Shown here one piece after another: positions 25,288 to 36,046 of a stretch of DNA of 64,000 nucleotides. The position numbers and the translations under genes were made by a program. Under the pieces are notes generated by a model that was not told the DNA's origin, searched no databases, and saw only the letters and a program-made list of their open reading frames with translations. Position 1 is the first letter of the stretch, and each line of letters starts with the position of its first letter. The DNA is from Cherax quadricarinatus (lineage: Eukaryota; Arthropoda; Malacostraca; Decapoda; Parastacidae): the NCBI RefSeq assembly GCF_038502225.1, contig NC_091321.1, positions 36,500,048-36,564,047 of the forward strand. Reading direction: 5' to 3'.

Positions 25288-25371
<84 letters not shown>
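25288..25371. repeat. (GT)n microsatellite
   Basis: About 84 bp of GT directly joined to the 3' end of LINE-C copy 1a. Confidence 0.97.
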
Positions 25372-25375
<4 letters not shown>

Positions 25376-26312
25376 CACCTATTTGTGGTTGAAGGGGTCG
25401 ATTCATTCCTCCTGGCCCTGACTCTTCACTGGTCGCTACTAAATCCACTCTCTCCCTGCTTCATGAGCTTTATCAGACCTCGTCTTAAAACTATGTATGT
25501 TTCCTGCCTCCACTACACCACTTTCCAGACTGTGCCACTTCCCGACAACTCTGTGGCTGAAGAAATACTTCATAACATCCCTCTGACTCATCTGAGTCTT
25601 CAACTTTCAATTGTGACCCCTTATTTCTGTGTGCCATCTCTGGAACATAATGTATCTGTCCACCTTGTCGATTCCTCTCAGTATTTTGTATGTCGTTATC
25701 ATGTCTTCCTTAACCCTCCTGTTTGCCTGTGTCGTAAAGCTGATTTACCTTAATCTTTCTTCGTAGGGTATTTACCCTTAGCTCCGGGACCAGTCTTGAT
25801 GCAAACCTTAGTACTTCCTCTTGATCAGGTGTGGGTTCCAAACTGGTGTTGCATAATCGAACATTGGCCTAGCGTACACGGTGTCGAGCCAGGTAAGAAC
25901 CAGAAATAATGAATTTAAGTTGGATAAATTTAGATTTAGAAAGGACATAGGTAAGTACTGGTTTTCTAACAGAGTTGTGGATGCGTGGAACAATCTTCCC
26001 AGTTGGGTGATAGAGGCTAGGACCTTGGGTAGCTTTAAGAAGAGACTGGACAAATATATGAGTGGAAGGGGCTGGGTTAGATTGGTGCCATTGGATACGG
26101 GAGTTAATTCTTGGGTAGCGGTCATTTTGATAAGGACCTGCCTTCTATGGGCCAGTAGGCCTTCTGCAATTTTCCTCCATTCTTATGTTCTTATGTTCTT
26201 GTTCCTTACTGAGGTATCGGATCGCTGTTCTTAGGTTTGCCAGGCGCCCTTATGCTGCAGCAGTTACCTGGTTGATGTGCACCTCAGGAGATGTGCTCGG
26301 TATTGCATTCAT
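25372..26312 (-). mobile_element. LINE-C copy 1a (5'-truncated), with a CR1 fragment inside
   Basis: The 3' end ('cacctatttgtggttg', then 'ggggtcga' on the plus strand) and the RT C-terminal region match copy 2 at 38167-39000. The copy is interrupted at about 25885-26206 by a plus-strand CR1 3' fragment, then resumes ('gttcttaggtttgccaggcg') and stops near 26312, where 'tttgtgtgt' and the next LINE-C 3' end follow. Confidence 0.8.
25885..26206 (+). mobile_element. CR1-like LINE (LINE-A) 3' fragment
   Basis: The plus strand encodes FRFRKDIGKYWFSNRVVDAW and LPSWVIEARTLGSFKKRLDK, matching the C-terminus of the protein at 48802-50151. The 3' tail contains two to three 'ttcttatg' octamers, the kind of short terminal repeat typical of CR1 elements. 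Confidence 0.85.
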
Positions 26313-26321
26313 TCAAAGATG

Positions 26322-28368
26322 TTTGTGTGTATTCACCTGGTTGTAGTTTCAGGGGTCGAGTCACAGCTCCTGACCACGCCTCTTCACTGGGCGCTTCATG
26401 AGTTTTATTATACCTCTTCTTAAAACTATCTATATATACTGTCTCCACTATATCGCTTTACAAACTATTCCACTTCTTAACAACTCTGTGACTGAAGAAA
26501 TAAATTATAACAATCCTGTGATTCATCTGAGTCTTCATTTTCCAATTGTGACCCCATGTCGGTGCGTCCCATCTCGGAAACATCCTGTCTCTGTCCACCT
26601 TGTCGATTCGTCTCAGTATTTATATGTCGTTATCATATCCCCAATAGCTCTCCTGTCTTGACCTACACGGTGTACAGGGTGGTGAACGATTTCTTATTGA
26701 GATGTCGGAATGCTATACTTAGGTTTGCTAGGCGCTTGTTTGCTGCAGCAGTTATTTGGTTGATGTGTGCCTCAAGAGATGTGCCCGGTGTTCTACTTAC
26801 CCAAAGATCCTTTTCCTTGACTGAGGTTTGTAGTTTCCGGCCCCCGAGACTGTACTCCGTCTGCAGGCTTCTTTGCCCTTCCCTAGTCTTCATGACTTTT
26901 CACTTGATGGCTTGAACTCCAGGAACCAGTTTCCGGACCAGGCCTGCAGCCTATCCAGATCCCTTTGAAGTTTTGCCTGGTCCTCCTTGGATTAAATTCT
27001 TCTAATCAGCTTCACATCATCTGCAAACAGGGACACTTCTGAGTCTATTCCTTTCGTCATGTCATTCACATACACCAGAAACAGTACAGTCCTAGGTCTG
27101 ACCCTTGTGGAACCCCGCTCGTCATTGGATCCCATTCTGACACCTCGTCACATACCATGACTCACTGATGTTTTCCCATCAGGTATTCCCTGATCCACTG
27201 AAGTGCCTTCCTTGTTATACCTGCCTGGTCTTCCAGCTTATGTACTAATTTCTTGTGTGGAACTCTGTCAAAAGCATTTTTACAGTCCAAGAAAACGCAA
27301 TCTACCCACCCCTCTATCTCTCTTATCTTACTGCTGTCACCCCATCACAGAACTCCAGTAGGTTTGTGACACAGGATTTGCCATCCCTGAAACCGTGCTA
27401 GTTGTCGTTGATAAGCTCATTCCTTTCTAGGTGCTTCACCACTCTTCTGATAATCTCCATGACTTTGAATACTATACATGTCAGTGACACTGGTCTGTAG
27501 TTTAGTAATTTGTGTCTGCCTCCATTTTTAAAAGTTGGGACTACATTTGTTGTCTACCATACCTCAGGTAGTTGTCCTGTTTTAATACATGTGTTGAAGA
27601 TTGTTGTTAGTGGCACACATAGCGCCTCTTCTCCCTCTCTCAGGACCCATGGAGATGTTATCCAGCCCCATCGCCTTTGAGGTATCTAGCTCACTTAGCA
27701 GCCTCTTCACCTCTTTCTTGGTTGTATGTATGGTGTCCAACACTTGATAGTGAACCCCACCTCACTGTCTTTCTGGAGTCCCCTCTGTCTCCTCCGTGAA
27801 CTCTTCTTTGAATCTCACGTTGAGCTCCTCACATACTTTTCGGTCGTTTCTTGTGATCTCTCCTCCTTCCTTCCTCAGCCTGATTACCTGTTCCTTGACT
27901 GTTGTTTTCCTCCTGATGTGGCTGTACAACAGCTTATGATCAGATCTAGCTTTCACTGCCATGTTATTTTCATATTGTCATTAGGTCTCCTTTCTTACCT
28001 GTGCACAATCAATTCTGGCTCTATGACTGTTTTCCTTATTCTCCATGTCTTTAGCCATTCATACTTTTTACATTCTCTAGCACACTTGGTTATGGCCTCT
28101 CTACACCTATGAGTGAGCAAGGGCTCATCCAGGCCTTCTCGTTATTTCTGTTACCCATGGGAACAAACCTCTTCTCAGCTTCCCTGCAAATCGTTGTCAC
28201 ATATTCCATCATCTCATTTACTGACTTCTCTGTCAGTGCTCTGTCCCACTGAACCTTTCCTTCTTCCTTCTCTACTTGTATTTCTACTATGTATTCGAGG
28301 CTCAGAACCAAGTGGTCACTGGCTCTGAAGGGTCTTTCATTTGCCATGTCCTCTATATCTGCACTACT
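26322..28368 (-). mobile_element. LINE-C copy 1b: 3' UTR, RT and linker part
   Basis: From the 3' end ('gtgtgtattcacctggttgt') the minus strand runs back through frame-broken RT to the end of the endonuclease region. Visible coding includes LEAHINQITAAANKRLANLS near 26800 and LRKEGGEITRNDRKVCEELN near 27900, matching copy 2. At 28368 it is interrupted by LINE-B. The rest of the same copy continues at 31655-31884, 33118-33700 and 37347-38098. Confidence 0.8.
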
Positions 28369-31300
28369 TTTTAGTTAGTTTAATATGTTTATTATGCACC
28401 CCATACCCATCCTGTGGCCGGTAGTCAAAAGATTACAGTACCAACAATACCACCAGTCCGATAACATTCTTCTTTGCAAATATACAGGGTCTAAAGCCAG
28501 CAACAAACAACAAAATACCTTTCATCCGTGGACTGCTTGCAGAGGCAAAGGCAATGTTCGCGGCTTTCACTGAGACCCACATAAAGGATCACTTGGACAA
28601 CGAAATATGGATCCCAGGTTACAACCTATACAGATGTGACAGAGTGAACAGGCAAAAGGGGGGGGGGTTAGCCTGTACATTGCAGAGTCACTTGTTTGCA
28701 CAGAACTGCTAAATGCCTCAAATGATGTAGTGGAAGTTTTAGCAGTAAAGGTCGAGAACCAAAACCTAGTCATTGTGGTAGTCTACAAGCCTCCAGATGC
28801 AACATCCCAGCAATTCCAGGAACAGCTGTTAAAAATTGACCACTGTCTGGAAAACCTTCCAGCTCCTGCACCCAACATCTTGCTCCTGGGGGATTTCAAC
28901 TTAAGGCACCTAAAATGGAGGAATATAGCAAATAATATTGTTGCAGTAATAACACCAGGAGGCAGCTCTGATGAAAACTCACACTCACGCGAGCTTTTAA
29001 ATCTCTGCACAAAATTCAATTTAAACCAGCAAATAATAGAGCCTACTAGACTGGAGAATACACTAGACCTCATCTTCACTAACAATGATGATCTGATAAG
29101 AAATGTCACCATATCAAAAACAATATACTCAGATCACAACATAATTGAGGTTCAGTCATGTATGCGCGGAGCCCCAGACCGACATAATGAGATTAGTCAC
29201 GAGGGAGCATTCACCAAATTCAACTTCAATAACAAAAACATAAAGTGGGACCAAGTAAACCAAGTCCTAACCGATATAAGCTGGGAAGATATACTAAGCA
29301 ACACAGACCCCAACTTATGCCTAGAACAGATTAACTCGGTGACACTCGATGTATGCAGAAGGCTTATTCCTCTAAGAAAAAGGAGGAGTAGATGTAAAAC
29401 AGAAAGAGACAGGCGCTCCCTTTACAGGCGATGGAAAAGAATAACAGAGCGGCTAAAAGAGGTCAATATATCTGAAATGCGTAGGGAGACACTGGTCAGA
29501 GAAATAGCAAGCATCGAACTTAAGCTAAAAGAATCCTTTAGGAGTCAGGAATCGCGGGAAGAACTAAAAGCCATAAATGAAATCGAAAGAAACCCAAAGT
29601 ATTTCTTCTCCTATGCCAAATCAAAATCGAGAACAACGTCCAGTATTGGGCCCCTACTTAAACAAGATGGGTCCTACACAGATGACAGCAAGGAAATGAG
29701 TGAGCTACTCAAGTCCCAATATGACTCAGTTTTTAGCAAGCCGCTAACCAGACTGAGAGTAGAAGATCAAAATGATTTTTTTATGAGAGAGCCACAAAAT
29801 TTGATTAACACAAGCCTATCCGATGTTATCCTGACGCCAAATGACTTCGAACAGGCGATAAATGACATGCCCATGCACTCTGCCCCAGGGCCAGACTCAT
29901 GGAACTCTGTGTTCATCAAGAACTGCAAGAAGCCCCTATCACGAGCCTTTTCCATCCTATGGAGAGGGAGCATGGACACGGGGGTCGTCCCACAGTTACT
30001 AAAAACAACAGACATAGCCCCACTCCACAAAGGGGGCAGTAAAGCAACAGCAAAGAACTACAGACCAATAGCACTAACATCCCATATCATAAAAATCTTT
30101 GAAAGGGTCCTAAGAAGCAAGATCACCACCCATCTAGAAACCCATCAGTTACACAACCCAGGGCAACATGGCTTTAGAACAGGTCGCTCCTGTCTGTCTC
30201 AACTATTGGATCACTACGACAAGGTCCTAAATGCACTAGAAGACAAAAAGAATGCAGATGTAATATATACAGACTTTGCAAAAGCCTTCGACAAGTGTGA
30301 CCATGGCGTAATAGGGCACAAAATGCGTGCTAAAGGAATAACAGGAAAAGTCGGTCGATGGATCTATAATTTCCTCACTAACAGAACACAGAGAGTAGTC
30401 GTCAACAGAGTAAAGTCCGAGGCAGCTACGGTGAAAAGCTCTGTTCCACAAGGCACAGTACTCGCTCCCATCTTGTTCCTCATCCTCATATCCGACATAG
30501 ACAAGGATGTCAGCCACAGCACCGTGTCTTCCTTTGCAGATGACACCCGAATCTGCATGACAGTGTCTTCCATTGCAGACACTGCAAAGCTCCAGGCGGA
30601 CATCAACCAAATCTTTCAGTGGGCTGCAGAAAACAATATGAAGTTCAACGATGAGAAATTTCAATTACTCAGATATGGTAAACATGAGGAAATTAAATCT
30701 TCATCAGAGTACAAAACAAATTCTGGCCACAAAATAGAGCGAAACACCAACGTCAAAGACCTGGGAGTGATCATGTCGGAGGATCTCACCTTCAAGGACC
30801 ATAACATTGTATCAATCGCATCTGCTAGAAAAATGACAGGATGGATAATGAGAACCTTCAAAACTAGGGAGGCAAAGCCCATGATGACACTCTTCAGGTC
30901 ACTTGTTCTATCTAGGCTGGAATATTGCTGCACACTAACAGCACCTTTCAAGGCAGGTGAAATTGCCGACCTAGAAAATGTACAGAGAACTTTCACGGCG
31001 CGCATAATGGAGATAAAACACCTCAATTATTGGGAGCGCTTGAGGTTCCTAAACCTGTATTCCCTGGAACGCAGGAGGGAGAGATACATGATTATATACA
31101 CCTGGAAAATCCTAGAGGGACTAGTACCGAACTTGCACACGAAAATCGCTCACTACGAAAGCAAAAGACTTGGCAGACGATGCACCATCCCCCCAATGAA
31201 AAGCAGGGGTGTCACTAGCACGTTAAGAGACCATACAATAAGTGTCAGGGGCCCGAGACTGTTCAACTGCCTCCCAGCATACATAAGGGGGATTACCAAC

Positions 31301-31575
31301 AGACCCCTGGCAGTCTTCAAGCTGGCACTGGACAAGCACCTAAAGTCAGTTCCTGATCAGCCGGGCTGTGGCTCATACGTTGGTTTGCGTGCAGCCAGCA
31401 GCAACAGCCTGGTTGATCAGGCTCTGATCCACCAGGAGGCCTGGTCACAGACCGGGCCGCGGGGGCGTTGACCCCCGGAACTCTCTCCAGGTAAACTCCA
31501 GGTACATAATTGGTCCAGGGACTGGACTCCAAAGTTTTGATAGCTGAGCAAGTTACAGAGGTAATGAATATCTTC
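28369..31575 (+). mobile_element. LINE-B, near full-length non-LTR retrotransposon nested in LINE-C
   Basis: The 12-bp sequence atctgcactact occurs just before it (28357-28368) and just after the adjoining hairpin (31655-31666), consistent with target-site duplication in the LINE-C endonuclease region. Endonuclease coding begins near 28470 in another frame (FFANIQGLKPATNN). It is shifted at a run of nine G at 28659-28667, after which the long ORF covers the remainder. The 3' UTR is short and contains two copies of 'ctccaggtaa'. Confidence 0.85.
28730..31471 (+). CDS. LINE-B endonuclease-reverse transcriptase, 913 codons open
   Basis: Endonuclease motifs are GDFNLRHLKW (about residue 54) and SDHNIIEVQ. 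The central basic linker is rich in Arg/Lys. RT motifs are KNYRPIALTSHIIKIFERVL (about 440), ADVIYTDFAKAFDKCDH (about 508), SVPQGTVLAPILFLILISDI (about 566) and SSFADDTRI (about 599). A long post-RT region ends in EAWSQTGPRGR. The order places it in the Jockey/CR1/Rex-like assemblage; I cannot fix the clade by eye. The N-terminal ~80 residues of the endonuclease lie upstream in another frame because of the G-run, so the called ATG is not the natural start. Otherwise there are no stops, so the copy is recent. Confidence 0.88.
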   Translation: MEVLAVKVENQNLVIVVVYKPPDATSQQFQEQLLKIDHCLENLPAPAPNILLLGDFNLRHLKWRNIANNIVAVITPGGSSDENSHSRELLNLCTKFNLNQQIIEPTRLENTLDLIFTNNDDLIRNVTISKTIYSDHNIIEVQSCMRGAPDRHNEISHEGAFTKFNFNNKNIKWDQVNQVLTDISWEDILSNTDPNLCLEQINSVTLDVCRRLIPLRKRRSRCKTERDRRSLYRRWKRITERLKEVNISEMRRETLVREIASIELKLKESFRSQESREELKAINEIERNPKYFFSYAKSKSRTTSSIGPLLKQDGSYTDDSKEMSELLKSQYDSVFSKPLTRLRVEDQNDFFMREPQNLINTSLSDVILTPNDFEQAINDMPMHSAPGPDSWNSVFIKNCKKPLSRAFSILWRGSMDTGVVPQLLKTTDIAPLHKGGSKATAKNYRPIALTSHIIKIFERVLRSKITTHLETHQLHNPGQHGFRTGRSCLSQLLDHYDKVLNALEDKKNADVIYTDFAKAFDKCDHGVIGHKMRAKGITGKVGRWIYNFLTNRTQRVVVNRVKSEAATVKSSVPQGTVLAPILFLILISDIDKDVSHSTVSSFADDTRICMTVSSIADTAKLQADINQIFQWAAENNMKFNDEKFQLLRYGKHEEIKSSSEYKTNSGHKIERNTNVKDLGVIMSEDLTFKDHNIVSIASARKMTGWIMRTFKTREAKPMMTLFRSLVLSRLEYCCTLTAPFKAGEIADLENVQRTFTARIMEIKHLNYWERLRFLNLYSLERRRERYMIIYTWKILEGLVPNLHTKIAHYESKRLGRRCTIPPMKSRGVTSTLRDHTISVRGPRLFNCLPAYIRGITNRPLAVFKLALDKHLKSVPDQPGCGSYVGLRAASSNSLVDQALIHQEAWSQTGPRGR

Positions 31576-31592
31576 ACTACTCAAGGTGAATA

Positions 31593-31734
31593 ATTGCAAT
31601 AGACACTACCAGAGAGAGAGGAGAGGATGAACTAGTAAGACTGGACTAGTATTCATCTGCACTACTCAAGGTGAATACTAGTCCAGTCTTACTGGTTCAT
31701 CCTCTCCTCTCTCTCTGGTAGTGTCTATTGCAAT
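31593..31734. repeat. 63-bp inverted repeat with 16-bp loop
   Basis: 31593-31655 is the reverse complement of 31672-31734 with one mismatch, around the loop 'tctgcactactcaagg'. The right arm is LINE-C sequence (compare 40395-40460), so the left arm is an inverted duplicate of the flank at the junction with LINE-B. Confidence 0.92.
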
Positions 31735-31884
31735 TGGTATGTAAGGTTTTAGAGTACCACACTGATCATCTTAGCCCTCCACATTTCTGGGACCCCATGT
31801 GGCTCCAAGTTCTTCCAGTCAATTTCCTTGTGACTGAAGTTACCCACAATCAGTTACTTTGCCCAGCTCTCATGAGCTCTTCTG
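31655..31884 (-). mobile_element. LINE-C copy 1b: endonuclease middle piece
   Basis: 'actactcaaggtgaatacta' and 'tcctctcctctctctctggt' onward match 40388-40600 of copy 2. Continues the copy interrupted at 28368 and is itself interrupted at about 31885. Confidence 0.8.
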
Positions 31885-33117
31885 GAATAAATAGAGCGGG
31901 GTCAGCGCGAGCGAAAAAATTTTGTCGAAAAATTCACAAACTGAGTTAATCATATAGAAAAATAGCTTAACTCTCTGGCAACACAATGGCACAAGCATCA
32001 TTGTTCTACGACATTCCTACAAGGAATTATGGTTATTTAAAACACTTAGGGTGACGTCACCACCCGCGGCAGGTCTGCTCACCTGTCGTCAATTTTCATT
32101 TTTTTTCCGTTTTTATTCGTGTATTTATTGTATTATTCTTTCTAAGATAATAATTGACGATTTAGCATTATAATACAGTGGGTGGGACTTATACGTAGAC
32201 TTACAGCCAATCAGGAACCTCCTGGGAAAAATTTTGCTGACGTCATGGAAAATTCCAGTCTCGGGATGGCCGGGGAATATTTGAGCATACATACAGAGGT
32301 ATATGCTTCAATATAACGCTTTTACAGCTTCTACGGCTTATTTATCTATCACAATTGATCTAATATGACATAATAAACAATATAAATAACAAAGAAATAT
32401 GGTAAATACTCCAGAATGAATAATATATGGCACATTACTAGAGCGTTCCCTCTGGAATATAATATTCCTATAGTCAGGGATGGCTTTCATTCTCTTTCTT
32501 TCACCTCCAGGGTCCTCATATTAAAGAAAACGGACATGGGTAACTATGATATACACTCGTAATGCAGTATAAACCTGAGAAAAATGCTATTTTCTTGAAA
32601 AAAAAAAAAAATAGGTGGTCCGGCTGTTTCGCGGATTATCTCGGAAGTAGGTTATTCACATATATATTGCTATATTTTCGTTAATAATAGCAGTAATGCA
32701 ATGAAATTCACAGACAACATAAAGGAAAGATTGTTTTGCAAGCTGGTGGTTGTTATTTTGAGATATCATAATTTGTTTTTTATTTTTGTGAGGGCTAAAG
32801 TCAGATATTTGGCTGAATGTCAAAATCATACAAACTTTATTTTTTTTAAGAATGAAGAAAGGGCAAATTACAGTAAACTTAACCATCAGAAATACAGTTT
32901 AGCATTGTTTTATGCGTAGATAATGCCAAAACAGCTTCTCCAAGTCCCATTACGAAAATACAGTGCAATATATATGATTATTAGTAAATAATTTTTTTCT
33001 CATTTGAAACTTGGTCACATTACAATGGAAAGGTGCTTCTTTACGTACAAAAAAAAAAAAAAACAATGAAAGAAATCGAACGAAAAATTAAGTTCTGGCG
33101 CTAACGCAATTTTACCC
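31885..33117. mobile_element. AT-rich ~1.2-kb insertion of unknown family
   Basis: Inferred as an insertion because LINE-C sequence breaks off near 31884 and resumes near 33118. The ends show partial inverted similarity ('ggggtcagcgcgagcg' on the left; the inverse of the right end begins ggggtaaaattgcg and contains ttagcgcc). The interior holds two TGACGTCA-type palindromes (near 32051 and 32240), a 'gccaatcagg' box near 32205, and A-rich tracts. No transposase or other coding was recognised. Confidence 0.5.
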
Positions 33118-33700
33118 CTTCAGTCAGTGTGTCAACCATCGCTCTGTTACTCTCTTCTGTTGCTCTGTGTTGGGTTATACATCACTGCAATTACCACCTT
33201 GGGACCTCCTGACTGAAGTGTTCTTATTATGTAGTCTCTTTCTTTTTCTCTGCCTCCTCTCTCCGCCTCATCAAAATCCCCTTGGTTTTTGATGATCAGT
33301 GCCAATCCTCCACCTTCTTTGTTCCCTCGTTCTTTCCTTGGGATCTGATATCTCGTTGGAAAGATGGCATCTATTATCATTCCTGTGAGCTTGGTTTCTG
33401 TGAGAGCTATGATGTTTGGTGATGCCTCTTTGATTCTGTCATGCCACTCCTTCCAATTGTTCATTATTCCATCAGCATTGGTGGACCATACCCTCAGATT
33501 CCTCTCCAACACTGTGCTCTAGGGGGTCTGTGGTGGTTAGTGACCTGGTAGTGTACTGTGGGATTCTACAGCATGTTGTGGCTGTAAGTGTGGACTGTGT
33601 TTTTTTTTTTTTTGGGGGGGGGGGAATGCATGATTGGCCATGGGGTTCTGATGGTGGTTCTGTGAGTGCTTGCACTTGCTCAGCCTGAGCTGCTTTGGGG
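33118..33700 (-). mobile_element. LINE-C copy 1b: endonuclease N-terminus and upstream region
   Basis: Minus strand 33512-33147 is open and encodes the beginning of an apurinic-like endonuclease: RVWSTNADGIMNNWKEWHDR, IIALTETKLTG (catalytic Glu) and GGGLALIIKNQGDF. Similar sequence lies at 54120-54470 in copy 4. Further upstream (33675-33513) is low-complexity Pro/Thr-rich coding of uncertain status. Confidence 0.8.
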
Positions 33701-33723
33701 ATTAGCGTGGACGGTTACAAAGC

Positions 33724-34649
33724 ATGGCTTGCTTCTGCAGTGTTTTAAAAATTGAGGTTGGAGAGTTGAAGGAGGAGGTCTTGCTTCTCCAGGAGGAGAT
33801 TAGGAGGCTGAAGGTCCACCTCAATGGGTCTGGGAGAGAGTATGAGGTGGCTGGAGTTGTGGGGAATGAGGCTTCTAGCAGCGAGGTGCAGTCTGTCTCT
33901 CGCTGTGAGGAGGCTGTAGGTGGGGAGGTAGCAACGGCTACCAGCAGTGAGGTGCAGTCCAGCACCTGCTACAAGTGGCGAGTGGTTCCCAGTAATGGGA
34001 GGAAAATCAGAATAAGGAAAGTTAAGAGTGAAGATCTGAAGGTAGGAAATCGCTTCTCTGTTCTTCAGGATGAATGTACTTCAGTGGCCAGTGAAGGTAA
34101 GGGTACTACTGCTCCTGCTAACAGAGGTAAGTGCATTCTTGTGGTTGGTGACTCTCAGGTAAGATATATTGACCGTGCTTTTTGTAATAGGAATAAAAAA
34201 TGAGAGACAGAGTGTGCTTCCCTGGAGCTGGTGTTGGTGACATAGTTAATAGGCTGGATAATATCATGTCAGGTAATGGGAACAAGCCTATTATCTGTCT
34301 CAGTGCTGGTGGAAATGATATTGGGAAGGGTAGGAGAGAAGAGCTGCTATATAAGTACAGGTCAGCTATAGATTTCATTAAGTCTAAGGGAGGGGTCCCA
34401 ATCATATGTAGCATCTTGCCTAGAAGGGGAGTAGGAAATGAATGGTTGTCTAGGGCAATTGGTGTAAATTGCTGGCTAGACAGATACTGCAAGGAACTTG
34501 CAATCCCATTCATTGACAACTGGAACAACTTTTATGGCAAACATGTTATGTATGCAAGGGATGGTGTACATCTCTCTGGGGCTGGGGTGGTAGCACTTGC
34601 AAACTCAATTGAGAAGGCCATTGGTGAAATGCCTATGATTTTAAACTGA
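33724..34649 (+). pseudogene. CR1 ORF1: coiled coil plus SGNH-esterase domain (one frameshift)
   Basis: The N-terminus is heptad-like and acidic/Leu-rich (VGELKEEVLLLQEEIRRLKV), likely a coiled coil. The domain that follows carries the SGNH/GDSL blocks: ILVVGDSQVRYIDRAF with the nucleophile-type GDS (about residue 140), SAGGNDIG (G-x-N-D) and DGVHLSGAG (Asp and His of the catalytic pair). The frame shifts at the A-run around 34194-34199, between the GDS block and the rest. The esterase's role in CR1 ORF1 is not settled; lipid or membrane interaction has been proposed. All catalytic residues can be seen despite the frameshift. Confidence 0.8.
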
Positions 34650-34814
34650 TAGAAGATAGAGGTATGGGTGTGTGTGGGAAACAAGCAGGTTGCAACACTA
34701 GGGTTGGAAACAGTAAATGTATAAAAGGCATTCAGCATGAAGTTATAAATAAAGACAATAGATCAGGTCAGCAAACAAAGGGGGACAGCAGAGGGCAGCA
34801 GAGGGCAGCAAGGA

Positions 34815-35588
34815 ACTAGCTCCCTTAAGGTTTACTATACTAATAGCAGGAGTGTAAGAAATAAGATAGATGAGCTAAGATTAATTGCAAGTGCAGGAAA
34901 CATAGATATTATTGCCATAACAGAGACCTGGCTCAATCTGAAAGATAGAGAGATGCCCTCTGAATGTCACATACAAGGCTATAAATTATTCCACACTGAC
35001 AGGGTCAGCAGGAAGGGTGGTGGAGTAGCGATATATGTCAGAGACAATTTAAATTGTTGTGTTAGACAAGATATAAAATTAGAAGCGTCAGCCACTGAAT
35101 ATGTTTGGTTACAGCTTCTCGAGGGCCGAGAAAAACTAATTTTTGGAGTGATTTACAGGGACCCAAATCTTGATAGGGAGTGCAGGAAACTTCTGTTGGA
35201 CGAAATTCGTGAGGAATCTACATACGAAAATGTTGTGCTAATGGGAGATTTCAACTACAGACAGATTGACTGGAGCAATTTGACAGGAAATTTAGAGTCA
35301 GGTGACTTTCTTGATACGATTCAGGATTGTTTTTTAAAACAGTTTGTGACAGAGCCAACTAGGGGCAATAACCTCCTTGACTTGGTTCTTGCCAGCAGGG
35401 AAACACTAATTAATAATCTTGAGGTTAATGATGAGATTGGGGAAAGTGATCACAAATCACTCAGTTTTAATATATCATGGAATTCCCCTAATAATGGCAA
35501 TCAAGTCTCTGTCCCTGACTTTCGCTTTGCTGATTTCATAGGACTGAAAAATTACTTAGGTGGGCTGAACTGGAATGACCTGACTTAG
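34815..35588 (+). pseudogene. CR1 ORF2 endonuclease domain
   Basis: From about 34815 the frame encodes NSRSVRNKIDELRLIASAGN, then IIAITETWLN (catalytic Glu), KGGGVAIYVRDN, VVLMGDFNYRQIDW, LLDLVLASRE and GESDHKSLSF (SDH). These are the ordered motifs of the apurinic/apyrimidinic-type endonuclease that nicks the target. A TAG at 35586 ends the frame before the RT. The linker resumes at 35706-36050 (LKYLIGQKRGIYRQIKRGEG). Confidence 0.85.
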
Positions 35589-36046
35589 GGTCAGGTAGGT
35601 GGTGATGGTTGCCGATATGACGCTTTCCAGGGCATAATTTTAGCTGCTCAGTCAAATTATGTTCCAAATAGGGAAATCAGATCAAACAAAAATGATCCTA
35701 AATGAATGAACAATAGATTAAAATATCTGATTGGTCAAAAGAGAGGCATATATAGGCAAATCAAAAGAGGAGAGGGGCAATTAAGAAATCGATATATTGA
35801 GTTAAAGAGAGAAATAAAAAAGGGAATTAGAAAAGCAAAAAGAGATTATGAGGTTAAAGTTGCAAGAGAATCGAAGACTAACCCAAAAGGATTATTTCAG
35901 GTATACAGAAGTAAGATCAGGGACAAGATAGGCCCACTCAAAAGTTCCTCGGGTCAGCTCACTGACAGTGATAAGGAAATGTGTAGAATTTTTAACACAG
36001 ACTTCCTCTCGTTTTTACACAGGAGGACACCAGCGATATTCCAGAA

